Part shown: piece after piece, positions 33,821 to 45,362 of the stretch | How the letters are laid out: each line of letters starts with the position of its first letter | How positions within the stretch are numbered: position 1 is the first letter of the stretch | Assembly: GCA_030522415.1 (NCBI GenBank) | Contig: CM060118.1 | Coordinates: 15,442,651-15,506,650, forward strand | DNA from: Channallabes apus | Lineage: Eukaryota; Chordata; Actinopteri; Siluriformes; Clariidae | Direction: 5' to 3' | Length of the DNA stretch: 64,000 nucleotides | Notes under the pieces: generated by a model | Told to the model about the DNA's origin: nothing | What the model saw: only the letters and a program-made list of their open reading frames with translations | Database searches by the model: none | Position numbers and translations under genes: made by a program

Positions 33821-34061
33821 TGTATAACAGCACCAAATTTGTCATTTGTTGTTCCAGTATTAGTAAATAATAAACCTCCTGTTAGGAAGAGATTTTTTGT
33901 TTTATTTCCTTTTGATAAAACAGCAACTTAAAATTGTTGGTTGGACTGGATGGGGATGTTATCATTTGCTTGTCAATTACAGTGAATTGAGAAAGCCAAC
34001 CACTTTATCATGGTTTAAAACAGTTAGTCAACAGTTCATTTTAATTAATCAATATGATTAA

Positions 34062-34221
34062 TCTGCCATGCAAACCCGAACCACTGGATGCAATGCTGTT
34101 CCCAAGCCCAAAAAAAATGGGAGGGTTGCATCAGGAAGGGCGTAAAACCTGTGCCAAGCTTGTATGTACAGTTGAGGTCTGTGGCGACCCCTTGCCTGGA
34201 GCAGCCAAAAAAACAACAACA
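34062..34221 (+). repeat. tRNA-derived SINE (gggttgc family)
   Basis: 'atctgccatgcaaacccgaa', 'ctgttcccaagcccaaaaaa', 'gggagggttgcatcaggaag', 'taaaacctgtgccaag', 'ggcgaccccttgcctggagc' and a caacaac end. The tail resembles the DANA 3' end. Confidence 0.75.
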
Positions 34222-34537
34222 TCTGATATTTGACCAGGCTAGTTTTGATCATCGGGGGTTAAAACCACATCCCTTGCATATGCAAATAATATAGGTTCTA
34301 GGGGAAATAAACTATAAAAAACTATTTTAAAAATCTAAAAATTTTTACAAAATCCACCATAACTTTGAAGGATGCCAACTCAGCCATTTTTTTTTTTAGA
34401 GATTCTTTATAAAGCTGAGGAAACAAGGTTTTAGAAAGGGAAAAATGTGTTTTGAGTATAGCCTTTTAAAAAAATAAATTGTAAACCAATAATCTTTTAT
34501 TATATATAGTATATACTGTATATTAGAACTATTAACT

Positions 34538-34665
34538 ATTGTTGTTGTTGGTCTTTCGGCTCCTCCCGATAAGGAGAGGACACAGCGGAATATCCAGTCC
34601 GCACTACAACTTGGCACAGGTTTTACATCGGATGCCCTTCCTGACGCAACCCTCCCAAACTATGC
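34538..34665 (-). repeat. tRNA-derived SINE (gggttgc family), 3' part, antisense
   Basis: 'gttgttgttggtctttcggc', 'acttggcacaggttttacat', 'cggatgcccttcctgacgca' and 'accctccc' are the reverse complement of the same tail. It forms an inverted pair with 34062-34221. Confidence 0.8.
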
Positions 34666-34669
34666 CTGA

Positions 34670-35075
34670 TCAAAATCACTGCAGCATTCAATTACTTAAA
34701 TTCATCAAGACGTAAAATGCAGCACCATTTGGGAGAGGCCATCTGTTTCATCCTATGATGAAAATTGATGTAAATCCATTTCATCCATAAAATATGTTAT
34801 AGTTCAATTTCCAGTTATTTACTTTTTTTTGTTAAATAAAAACACATTTTGGTAGGTTATATATAGCTATTATTTTAAGACATACATTAAAATGAAAATT
34901 TATACATTTTCTTTAACTTTATATTGTTTACATACATAATTATAATGTATTCAAGTTCCATTTGTCCAAACTTTTTAACTGGTATTGCACATGTTCAATA
35001 GAACTCTATACTGCAGGAGAAATACTGTACAAGGTCCTATATACTGTACAATTAACCTATAATTACAGATTTGGC
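34670..35075. other. Non-coding AT-rich stretch
   Basis: No feature is recognised apart from two TACTGTA heptamers at 35023 and 35042. Confidence 0.5.
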
Positions 35076-35459
35076 AGCCCCAGTGAAAAAAAAATGCACT
35101 TTAGTGTATTACAAATATATTGAAATCCTCGATAATACACTGCTAATATACTAACAAAAAGTTGTACCATCAGTTAATATATAAAAAGTATACTAACATC
35201 ATGCTTTTACCAAATTTTGGAATTAAACTTTAAATATACTTAAAAATTATTGTATTATAATACTTTAAGTGAAAGGTTGGTCTAATTTCCAAAGTATACT
35301 TATTTAAACTTGTTTTTCAATATATTTTTGGTATATTTTTTAAAAATATGCTCGAAATAATCATTGTACAAATGTACAGAAAGTATATATTAGAATACAA
35401 ATTTTAATATACGGTAGTATATTATCAGTTAAATGTAAATGTACTTATATTGAGTGCAC

Positions 35460-35845
35460 TACTCTCTCGTGCGTGCTTTTAGACTCGTTTTTGCACGCTG
35501 AATCTCTCCCTCGCGCGCGCGATCTCAAACTCGTTCCTGCGCGCTCAAAATCACTTTTGCCGTTCAAGATAATTTATGTTTTTACTCTCTCACTCTTCTG
35601 TCCGCTCACTGTCATAAAGCGACACACAAACTGCAGCAGGGTTGTAAACTTTGCGACTATTCCAGTCAACCGGAGACTAGACAGCGCCCCACCAGCCAAT
35701 CAGAGCTAGAGGCGGGCAGATTCGGACTGTCCGTTCTCTGATTGGCTCCCCAGTTCTCCACTTCTAGTTTCAATTAACGGCTGAAGCTGCATCATCGCGT
35801 GTGTTAGTTCGTATCGTTATTATTTTATTTTCATCGGCACAAGGT
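35460..35845 (+). promoter_or_regulatory. Promoter-like CpG-rich core with CCAAT boxes
   Basis: After the AT-rich subterminal zone the sequence becomes CpG-rich ('tcgcgcgcgcgatctc'). It carries a CCAAT box (agccaatcagagc at about 35694), a GC-box-like 'gaggcgggc' and an inverted CCAAT box (ctgattggct at about 35738). Downstream, at about 35842, 'cacaag|gtaaat' reads as a splice donor. This suggests a rightward promoter and short first exon, either of the surrounding transposon or of a host transcript. Confidence 0.4.
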
Positions 35846-35971
35846 AAATTTAACGGTTTTAAATTAAGTACATACTTTAATCTATAGTTTGTATTGTCTA
35901 ATGTGTTGTTGTTAATGTGTTCTGTACTTTGCTTGTGGTATAATGGCTCTGTAGCTCTCGGCCTGTTTTCA

Positions 35972-36216
35972 TTCATTCATTCATTTTCTATACCGCTTAA
36001 TCCTGTGTTCAGGGTCGCGGGGGACCTGTAGCCTATCCCAGGAGACTTCGGGCACTAGGCGGGGTACACCCTGGACAGGGTGCCAATCCATCGCAGGGCA
36101 CACACACATACACACACTCATACACCCAATCACACACTACAGGCAATTTAGGAACGTCAATTAGCCTAACCTGCATATCTTTGGACTGTGGGAGGAAACC
36201 GGAGTACCGGGAGGAA
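35972..36216 (-). repeat. 5'-truncated DANA-type SINE with 12-bp duplications
   Basis: Flanks ggcctgttttca at 35960-35971 and 36217-36228 are identical. The element runs antisense from (attc)n through 'ccgcttaatcctgtgttcag' to 'ggaaaccggagtaccgggag', where the head and B box are missing. Clean 5' truncation inside matching duplications is the classic product of target-primed reverse transcription. Confidence 0.95.
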
Positions 36217-36727
36217 GGCCTGTTTTCAGTCTCTGTGTAACAGAATCAACACACCAGGTTTAAACTAATAATGTACCTGTAGATTCTAATACTAATGTCT
36301 GTCTGTGTTCACACACCAGTTTATATTTTAGTTTGTGTGTTTGTAAAACAACCTGACTTTTGAGCACAAACTATAGTAGTGCTTTTTTGTAACCTTGTGT
36401 AAATTAAATCTGTTGAACTCATGAATAAAATCTGCCTCATAATTACTGATGTAATGCTTTTCAAAAACATGTTATAGTGTAGAAAATGCATTTAGCATAT
36501 CCTCAACACTTAATGTACTGGTAACACATTTTCAGTACAGTATTGTGGGCGGGGCGGCGGTTTGCGACCGTCATGCCTTGCGGGAGGTGTTCTTTTTGTG
36601 TTCACCCTGTTTGGGACGTGTGTTTAGGTTAGTGGCTTCGGCCAAGTGTGAGTATGTGTACATGTGTGATATCTCTACGCGTGTATGTGCTGCATTCTGC
36701 TACCGTTCTCCAGTTCTGGCTAATAGC

Positions 36728-37284
36728 CAGAGGTGTCAAGTAACGAAGTACAAATACTTCGTTACCTTACTTAAGTAGAAATTTTGGGTATCTATACTTT
36801 ACTGGAGTAATTATTTTTCAGCCGACTTTTTACTTCTACTCCTTACATTTTTAAGCAATTATCTGAACTTTCTACTCCTTACTTTTTAAAAACAGCCTCG
36901 TTACTCTATTTTTATGATCAGAACGCGCAACCCCTCCGGTCGCATGATAAGAACGCGCACAACGCGCCCCCCCCCCCCGTCACATGATCAGAATGCGCAC
37001 AACGCCCCCCCCCCGTCACATGATCAGAATGCGCACAACGCCCCTCCCCCGTCACATGATCAGAACGCTCACAACGCCCCCCCCCCTTAATGCCCTTAAT
37101 GCTTTTTTCCCCCCCTCACGGTACTTTTACTTTTATACTTTAAGTAGTTTTGAAACCAGTACTTTTAAACTTTTACTTAAGTAAAAAGCTTGGGTTGATA
37201 CTTCAACTTCTAAAGAAGTATTTTTGAACCCTAGTATCTATACTTCTACTCAAGTAATGAATGTGAATACGTTTGACACCACTG
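36728..37284. mobile_element. hAT MITE with 8-bp duplication
   Basis: Ends 'cagaggtgtcaagtaacgaa' and '...tgaatacgtttgacaccactg' form hAT-type inverted repeats. The 8-mers ctaatagc at 36720-36727 and 37285-37292 are identical. The 557-bp body has no transposase and contains a tandem array. It lies inside the larger unit 35078-37884. Confidence 0.9.
36917..37092. repeat. Tandem array inside the hAT MITE, ~36-bp units
   Basis: About five units of 'gatcagaatgcgcacaacgc', a C-run of variable length and 'gtcacat'. The C-runs vary between units, so replication slippage is likely. The apparent protein repeat MIRMRTTPPPRH is only this array read through. Confidence 0.85.
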
Positions 37285-37892
37285 CTAATAGCTGAATAGG
37301 TGTGTCATTACATTGTGTAGCCACCAAACTCACTCGTCCTCCAAGTTCCCTGCTAGCGTCGAAAAACGCTACAGTAGTATAGAAGGTTGTGTCTACTGTA
37401 TGATACAATAAAGTATATTTGTATTAACCACAAAGTGTACTTTTTTTAGTATTTGTAATTGTCCAGAAGTATAACAGCATGCTACTGCTGCAATAAGAAT
37501 ATACTCATAGTGTATTAATCATGTATTTGTAATACAGTAAAAATAGCTGTAATGTACTTATAATACATTAAACATATACTTAAATTTTTATTAATAATAC
37601 TGTCAGGTATGTACGTTAGTACACACACAGCCATATACTTTAAGTGTACTAAGTATACTTAAAGTTGTTCCACTTTAGCACACACAAGTATACTTACAGT
37701 AATACACTTAAAATTGTGCTTTTCTACAATTTAATTACAACTTAAATACACTTAGTACAAAATTAGTTGTTCCAAAATAGCAAACTTCAAGTCTACTAGT
37801 CATTAGTCTGGAGCAAGTACATTTAAGTATGCTTCGGCATGCTAGGATTTAATATACTTAGCATACTTTTTTTTTACTTGGGAGCTTAAGTA

Positions 37893-38435
37893 AGTGAACA
37901 GCAAAGAGAAGACTAATTAAAAGCAAGCGAGGATTTTCCACACAGAGAATCAGAGCAACTGCGGTGAATAAAGTGGTGAATCTGACACAGTTATTAATAA
38001 CAAGGTTAATTGTAGATATTAGATTATTTTTTATTCCATGTATGAATAAATCAACCAAATTAATCAAAAAACCTGTAGTGGAATAACAGGAACTGCTTTA
38101 TTCAAGGCCAGCTGCACAAGCATATTTAAATAATGGGTAATGTCTTATTAATCTTCTTATTTAATTACACTTTGACATTTTCAGCATAACCTATCACGTC
38201 TTTTAAATGGCATTTAGCTTAACATTTTGGGCCTTATTGTTCTCAAAAGACATTTTCTGCTGAATTGAGTCAATTAAGCCATAAGGCACTTAAAAACCTC
38301 TCAAGAATTAACAGATAAAGGAACAACTGTGACCCGATCAGAGTATGACATCACAGTATGCATCACCTAACATCACTAATGGAGCAAAGTAACAGCACTC
38401 TCAGGGACACTGATGGTATGATAATACCGTTCTTT
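37893..38435. other. Non-coding stretch
   Basis: No gene or identifiable repeat. Confidence 0.5.
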
Positions 38436-38439
38436 ACTT

Positions 38440-38580
38440 ATACGAGGTGTTCCGCCTGCCATGCGGAAGGCCCGGGTTCGATTCCCAAACCCCCCAGCCG
38501 CTGGACGCAGTGCCGGTCCCAAGCCCGGATAAAATGGGAGAGTTGTGTCAGGAAGGGTTTGGGTTTGGGTTTACCATCCA
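38440..38580 (+). repeat. tRNA-derived SINE (gggttgc family), head and core
   Basis: 'cgcctgccatgcggaaggcc', the B box 'gggttcgattccc', 'cagtgccggtcccaagcccg', 'gataaaatgggagagttgtg', 'tcaggaagggtttgg'. It is uninterrupted where the copy at 14030-14330 is split. Confidence 0.75.
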
Positions 38581-38649
38581 CGCTACAAAGGGCTAACCGC
38601 TAAGTGCTCAGTAAGTCTTCTGATCATCCCGGGTTAGTTCGTGATAGAA

Positions 38650-40200
38650 TGACTGAGCCTCAATTAAGACATGTCTCCCTAACCGTGGCCGAGCAACCTG
38701 TCCTCTCCGCCTGGGAAACGCCCAGACCCGGTGAAACTCCCCAGGTCCTTTCCAACTCTCCACTACGACCACCAACACCATCCTTCGCTTCACGGTTCAG
38801 GTATCCCTCCAATTTGGCCCCAAACAGGTCAGAAGTACTGCGTTCATCGATCACAGTGCCGCAGGTAATTTCATTGACTCTAACTATGCCAAAACATTGG
38901 GGGTGAAAATTGAGGCGTTATCCCAGCCTGTTCGTATCACATCTGTAGACGGTCGGCCCCTTTCATCCAGCCCCATCACCACCCAGACACAACCCATCAC
39001 CCTTAACATCAATCAACAACAAAGAACAGGTTCAATTTCATCTAACCTCCATTTCATCACCACCCATCATCCTCGGACACCCCTGGCTTCTCCAACATGA
39101 CCCTCTGATCTCCTGGACCCAAAACCGGATCCTGCTGTGGGGGCCGGCCTGCAACGAACTTTGCCTACAGGCATCGGCTGAGACGTGCTCTAGGGAGTCC
39201 GAGGCCCCCGACGTCGACACCAACGCCATCCGTACTGCCTATCGAGACCTGGCTGAGGTGTTCTGTAAAAGACGCGCCAACCATCTCCCGCCTCATCACC
39301 CCTACGACCTGGCGATCGACCTTCAGCCATGCTCGGTTGCCCCCCGTGGCCATCTCTACTCCCTCGCACCCACCGAGACACGGGCGATGGAGGAGTACGT
39401 GTCGAACGCCCTCCGCCAAGGTACCATCAGGCCCTCCTCCTTGCCCGCCGCCGCGGGGTTCTTCTTTGTAAAGAAAAAGGAGCGTGAACTTCGTCCATTT
39501 GTCGACTATCGGGGGCTAAAAAACATTACCATCAAGAACCGACACCCACTGCCGCTTACCAACTCTGGCCTGGGCACCCTCTCTGGTGCCACCATTTTCA
39601 CGAAGTTGGACCTTCGGAGCGCCTACAACTTGGTGCGTATCAGAGTGGGCGATGAGTGGAAGACGGCCTTCATCACCACCACTGGACATTATGAAAGTCT
39701 CGTCATTCCCTACCCAATACCCTCAAGCAGCTTCAACGGTTCCTCAGGTTTGCGAATTTCTATCGTCGCTTCATCCGAGACTACAGTACAGTTGCAGCAC
39801 CCCTAAGTGCCCTGACATCCCATCATCTCAGCACTTCAACCTCAACTCCACTGCCATCTCCGCTTTCCACAAACTATGTCATCGTTTCACCACCGCTCCA
39901 ATCCTTCTCCATCCAGACACCAACAAACCATTCGTTGTGGAGGTGGACGCTTCGGATATGGGCACCGGTGCTGTTCTCTCCCAGCAAGGTCCAGACCAGA
40001 AGCTACACCCCTGTGATCCCACTCAACAGCGATACGGGGTAGGGGACCGCGAGCTGTTGTCCATAAAGTGGGCATTGGAGGAATGGCGACACTGGCTCCA
40101 GGGCACCAGCGAGCCTTTCATTGTCTGGACCGATCACCAGAATCTGATCACCATCCAGAACATCAAGCAGCTCAACCCGTGTTGTGTACTACATGTTTCC
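38650..40200 (+). pseudogene. Ty3/gypsy pol fragment, frameshifted and deleted
   Basis: GC-rich remnant in three frames. At about 38839 the protease motif appears as FIDHSAAGNFID (family form DSGAAGNFID). After a frameshift come the protease end (HPWLLQHDPLISW, about 39080) and then the reverse transcriptase: EGTIRP-type block, [22 protein letters not shown] (shortened here), [17 protein letters not shown] and WKTAFITT to about 39700. The part with the catalytic aspartate pair is deleted, and the frame resumes at the FANFYRRFI block. RNase H follows ([16 protein letters not shown] at about 39947, [16 protein letters not shown] at about 40050, with a small internal deletion). No integrase and no LTR are found. 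Confidence 0.85.
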
Positions 40201-40609
40201 TAAAGGGTTTATGGAATAGTATGTGTTAAACTTAATTAAATAATTTTGTTGTATTGGTTTACATTTTATTTAAATAATATTTATTAGAAGTAGTGATTTA
40301 ACTGTTATTTATTAGAAGTAGTTATTTAACTGTTATTTATCAGGAATAGTGATGTACCTTTTTTGTGTTTTTTCCATTTAAGGTTATCGATCACGTTGAA
40401 TCTACTTTAAACAATTATTGTGTAACCTGCAAAGCTGTCAGACACAAGAATTAAAAAGTGATTCCAGAGTTGATCCTCATGTCCTCTGTAGTTGGCTAAT
40501 GGCTTTTTTCAAATTTGAAGCAGAAGCTAATGTGCAAAATACCAAGATAACTCGACAGTGATGATTTCTAAACGTTTTTAATTTCATTGACATTTTATGT
40601 TCTATTCCA

Positions 40610-40960
40610 GAGGCATCATGTCTTAGTGGTTAAATTATACAATTTGAATTTGATATTGATAGTAATATTGAATTCGGTTACCACTGTCACATTTAGCCTT
40701 CAGGATTGGGTGCTTGAATTTCACCTCTGGTCTCTGTGTGGGGTTTGCATGTTCTGCCCATGTTTGGTGGGTTTCCTCTGGTTTCCTCCCACAGTATAAA
40801 GACATGCAGTGTTGGCTGATTGGTGTGTGATTGAGTGTGTGTTCTTGTGCTCTCAGACACTCCATACAGGGTGTATTCTGGTTTATGCCCTATCTTCCCT
40901 GGGTATTGGCTCCTGGCTCCTGTGACTATGCACAGGATAAGCGGTATAGATAATGGATGG
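40610..40960 (+). repeat. DANA-type SINE, diverged
   Basis: Head 'catgtcttagtggttaaatt', then an AT-rich insertion, 'tctctgtgtggggtttgcat', 'cctcccacagtataaagaca', 'atgcacaggataagcggtat' and 'agataatggatgg'. Confidence 0.75.
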
Positions 40961-41004
40961 TTTGTATAATAACTGGTCTGTGTGTGTGAAGTTGCCAAAT
41001 GCTG

Positions 41005-41170
41005 CAATATGTTTGCATGTTCTCCGTGTGTTTGGTGGGTTTCCTCCCACAGTCTAGCATCATGCAGATTAGGCTAATAAGCATTCCCAAATTCATCAAA
41101 TTCATAGTTCCTAGTTTGTGATCAAGTGTGTGTGTGTGTGTGTGTGCCCTTCCCTCATAGGGAATAAATG
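41005..41170 (+). repeat. DANA-type SINE, central fragment with (GT)n
   Basis: 'tgtttgcatgttctccgtgt', 'ttcctcccacagtctagcat', 'cagattaggctaataagcat', a GT run at 41124-41144 and a short 'gaataaatgaatgaac' tail. Much of the tail half is deleted. Confidence 0.75.
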
Positions 41171-42050
41171 AATGAACTATTTAAGATTTTTTTGCCTATA
41201 GGATGGTTATTTAAAAAAATGTGTAACAGCATATGTGGTACACACGCATATATATAATAGTTCCCAACATTTGCTGTCAACATTGTTACATTCTTTCAAA
41301 AACTGCCAGGTAATTTTTCTCTTGTGTTTTTGTGACAGAATTCAACTGTAGAAAACAATTCTCCAGTGTTCCAGCCTATTTTGTTCTATTTATATATTTT
41401 TACTATACTGTATATAACCGCTGGTAGCATTGCCATTATATAACATGAACACTGTTATCTTTATAATAAATATTAAAAGACATTTCATACATTTTGCAAA
41501 TTCCATTGAATGTACATGACCTTCACAACTATCTATGCATGTGCTCTCAGAGCCATTAAATGATAAAGGTAATATTTTTCTAATTTAACGATAGCCACTA
41601 TACTATAGCAAATTAAAACATGATACAATAGCCTACATGATACAATAACCCACCCATACATTATGATTTCAAACTTTTATATCTAATGACCTCATTCAGT
41701 TGTGGGCGCCATTAATTTCCTGTGCACAAAATTGAAAATATAAATATATTTTATTGTTACCTGCTGATTCTATAGCAGCCTAAGCTTCACACTTCACACT
41801 TCTGCTATTGCGCTTTAATATAATATATTTATAATCACCAACTAACTAAAATGATCAATTTCACAGACTCCTGTTTACTTTGGAGTTTGTCTTTCATTTG
41901 TAAATCGTCCTATTAATCTTTGTAATGTATTTATTTATACAATAATTTGTTTATTTAATCTTTTTTGTTGTTGTTGTTTATAATTTCATTTGCATTTAAT
42001 GGGGCATTTAAGTCAAACTGGGACTTTTTATAGTTCAGAATACCAGACCA
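41171..42050. other. Non-coding AT-rich stretch
   Basis: No gene or repeat family recognised. Confidence 0.55.
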
Positions 42051-42054
42051 CAGT

Positions 42055-42585
42055 TATGAGAATAAAAATCTTTATTTCTCTATAAAATCCCCTGCTACAC
42101 TAATGCACTTATTTCAGCTTTTTTAACTAGTGCTTGGATACCGTCAAGGCCCAAACATGTGGAAATGGCTTGAGGCGAGGTCAGGACTGTACGGGTGATG
42201 TGGCAATAACTCTCAGCCACGTTCCTGAAATCTGTAATGTGCAAGTGGTGTTTGCTCATAAAAACCGCAGTAGATAAAGATTCCTGTCAACTTCCCTCAG
42301 ACAGATGCATCTCTTCTGCAGGATGATGACAAGTTATCTGGAAATTTTCAAGGATCAGGCGTTCCATTCTCCAAGCCACCTCGGCCGGGATCATCGTTCA
42401 CAGACATACAGTATGGCCTTCTTTAAAATGTTTGCACCATTCAACTATTTTACTGTAGTTTAGAGTCTCAGCACTGTGCTGTGCTTGAAGTCTTCTGTAA
42501 ATGTCAATCAGTTACAGTATATACCTTAGTTCATAAGAAAGTTCCGGTTTGACTCGAACACACCTTATATATTGCATAAAACTAA
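42055..42585 (-). mobile_element. mariner-type fossil, antisense (copy 2 of 3)
   Basis: On the minus strand 'tattgccacatcacccgtac', 'agtcctgacctcgcctcaag' and 'ccatttccacatgtttgggc' correspond to the block around the third catalytic acid of mariner transposases (PYSPDLAPSDFHxFGPL), out of frame. The right end 'gttccggtttgactcgaaca' is the terminal repeat, shared with 48690-49035. Compared with 30095-30640 it keeps extra sequence in the middle. Confidence 0.6.
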
Positions 42586-42589
42586 AATT

Positions 42590-45170
42590 GACGATATAGA
42601 AAGTAATATAATCTACTTTTTCATTCCACATTACTTTATCTCCCCTTACAACATCTCTCCTTTAGCCTCATCTTCACTGATCTAGCTGCTGTTACTAGCC
42701 ATATCTAAAATATTCAGTTACTTTGAATAATCAGTATAAGCCACTACATACTTAATGAAGCATAAGCCATATCTGATCTAGAAAACCAACCTAAAGCTTT
42801 TAAATCTAAGTGAGCAATATACATTATTTCACTATTAATATGCTATTTTTGAATATGGCCAATTGTACAGTAAATAGCGTAATGGAAACTATACCGTCCA
42901 GTATGTAGTGCTGCTTGGTACAGGGGTGCCAATGTAAAGATGTTCTTTCTGGTATGTGTTTTGCGTTTAAAGAGGCCCAGTTTGATGGAAGGCAGATCAG
43001 TAGGTTGCCTAATGTTGTACAGGATGATCAGGAAAATGCAGAGAGAGTATCATTTATTCTGGTTGTTTGACAAGGAAGAAAACCTGATGAACGTTAAATA
43101 AAGACATAAGAACAGGGGCTTCTGACTCAGAGTCCAAGCCATAAATTTTCTATGCTTAGATCATAAGGTTGTGATTTTCAATCCCATGGCTGCCTGTTGG
43201 GGCTTTAAGTAGAACCTTTTAACACTTATCTGCTCTTGGACTGTAATTAGGTGCTCATGAAAGCTACAGTAGATAAAGATGCCTGTCAACTAAATAAATG
43301 GAACATATTATCTACCCTAATGGATTGTCCTGTCCACCACTGGAAACGGATGACCGTTGGAAGAGATATTATTTAGATGATGTAACATTTTCAGGAAAGC
43401 AGCATCACTGCTTTGGCATTTGTGTGATGTGTGAATCAGGCGCAATAATAGGTCACTGCTAGGCTGAGTCCATCAAAAATATACAGCCAATGGTAGTCAA
43501 TGGTCATAAATTGACAATGATGAAGGGATTTGGAACTCAAATTATGCACAGGAAAGCTGAGCTATAGTCTCTATAAGTGGCCAAATAAGAGTTCCTTAAA
43601 TAGGTCCCACTGTGGGAGAGACTGTCATCATGGACAGTTTGAAGAATGTCCATTAATTAGCTCCAATTACGTTTTCTCAAAGTCTGCACTTTATTTTGAT
43701 ATGGAGTGTGCTCAAACTTTGTAGGATGTTCATCTTACAGCTCCCTAAAGAAATCCTTAAACACAGATGCTTACACAAAGTGCCGTTGTCCCTTACAGTG
43801 TTATAGGACACAAACCCACCCACGCCCTGTAATCTAGAGTTAAAATTAGAGCATAATTAGAAATCCGGACACATTAATCATTTGCACTTTCATTTCAATA
43901 GTTATGTGCAATCTACAAATTATGTACCCAGGAAAAAAAACATTATTATTTTGTTCTTTAAAATCGCATGATATTCAGTATTAAGTCTATATGAGTGACT
44001 TATTTCATTAAAGGTGGACTTTGAAATTTGATCACACTTTCTTTCTGTTAGAAAGCGATCCATGCACACTGGAGAATAATGTGTGTGACACAAATAACAG
44101 TTTGCCTCGGGTGCCTCCTTGCACGCATGAATTAATGCCACGTTCAATATGAAAACAGCTTCCTTATCACTTTATTGAACATGAAGCTCAGCACCACCTA
44201 GTTTCTTTTCTGACAATGATAAGCGCCTCTACATTTTGCCTCTGCTTTGTCACGTTATAAAATGTGATAACCAGTAATCAACTTTAAAGCCTAAATATCA
44301 GTTTAGAGCCTCAAGATAAATATTTGTTGTGCAGAATGATACCAAATTTACTGCAAGACTTTAATAATAATAATAGTTCAGTCTAAGGTTAAAGGGATAA
44401 AAAAAGGTCAAATAGTTATTTATTTGATGTGATATTTCTTGGCTATTGTACGATCATGCAGCACAATCTAATGTTTAGATTTTTTGGGTGGTGAACTGCT
44501 AGCTTATTGTGGAATGACAGGATGTGTTAAGACAAAGGATATTTTATAGTATAAAATATATATACTAAATATAGATCAAGTCAAGAGAATGGAAGTCATA
44601 TACAATTACGACAAATTTGCAGCAACAGCAGTTAATGTATTAATTACAACAAGGACACTCATGCAGCTTTCATGTGTCAATATGCTGTACTTCAATTAGA
44701 TGTTTATTTGACTGGTTGCCATTTTCTCGTTTTCATGTACTGTTGCGCACTATAATGATTTTTTCCCCCTTTCTTGCTCCATTTTGAACATTTTGCCAAA
44801 TATGCAGCCCTCTCCATTCACATAATGGCTACCAACCAGGGAGGGTTAGTTTCCTCTAAGACATAAGAAACCAGTCACCAGATGTTTTCTCTTCAGTCGG
44901 AATTTTCCCTGCCCTTGATTTTCTCCGGGGCTTTTCACCCAGTAGATGCATGGTGTGTCAAGATTTGCACCACTTGTTCTTGGTTGCATTTCTCCTGATG
45001 TCTTCGCTTGTTTGTGTGATGAAAAGTTTTGATTATAAAATTCAGTGCACTGTGTCCTCAAACCCTTCAGAGTTGAGACTTTAAGTCCCATGTTAGATAT
45101 GTATGTGTGCATAGAGCCTGCATCTTCTCTCTGTGCTTGGAGAGATTGTTACCTTTTTTATTGATGTCAA
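42590..45170. other. Long non-coding stretch
   Basis: No gene recognised. At 43245-43300 'gctacagtagataaagatgc' with 'ctgtcaact' repeats part of 42253-42295, a trace of the mariner family. The frames at 43530-43724, 43920-44147 and 44846-45112 show no domain. Confidence 0.5.
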
Positions 45171-45174
45171 CAAT

Positions 45175-45362
45175 GTTGTTGTTGTTGTTAGTTTTTCGAC
45201 TGCTCCCGTTGAGGGGTCACCCCAGCGAACCAACTGATCTGGTACAGGTAACGATTTGGTACAGGTAACGATTTCATCCAAGCTTGGGACCGGCAATACA
45301 GCCAGTGGCTGGTCTGTGGGCATTAGCTGGGAATTGAACCTGGGCATTCTGAATCATAGTCG
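45175..45362 (-). repeat. tRNA-derived SINE (gggttgc family), antisense
   Basis: 'gttgttgttagtttttcgac', 'cccgttgaggggtcacccca', a duplicated 'ggtacaggtaacgattt', 'aagcttgggaccggcaatac', the B-box complement 'gggaattgaacctgg' and the A-box side 'gccactgagc'. The duplicated 18-mer is specific to this copy. Confidence 0.7.

Larger units (their letters stand above)
35078..37884. mobile_element. Transposon-like unit with terminal inverted repeats, superfamily unassigned
   Basis: The left end 'ccccagtgaaaaaaaaatgc' and the reverse complement of the right end 'ctcccaagtaaaaaaaaagt' are imperfect inverted repeats. Both subterminal zones (about 35100-35450 and 37410-37860) are full of the palindromic word 'aagtatactt' and relatives, as in large DNA transposons with many transposase-binding sites. 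I find no clear target duplication. The middle has a CpG-rich promoter-like core, and the unit also hosts a SINE and a hAT MITE. No transposase frame is recognised. Confidence 0.5.

Noticed and set aside
36984..37184. Repeat protein MIRMRTTPPPRH
   Set aside because: It is a translation of the tandem array inside a hAT MITE, with no start context or conservation.
39165..39419. Minus-strand frames across the gypsy fragment
   Set aside because: The plus strand here reads as gypsy protease and reverse transcriptase.
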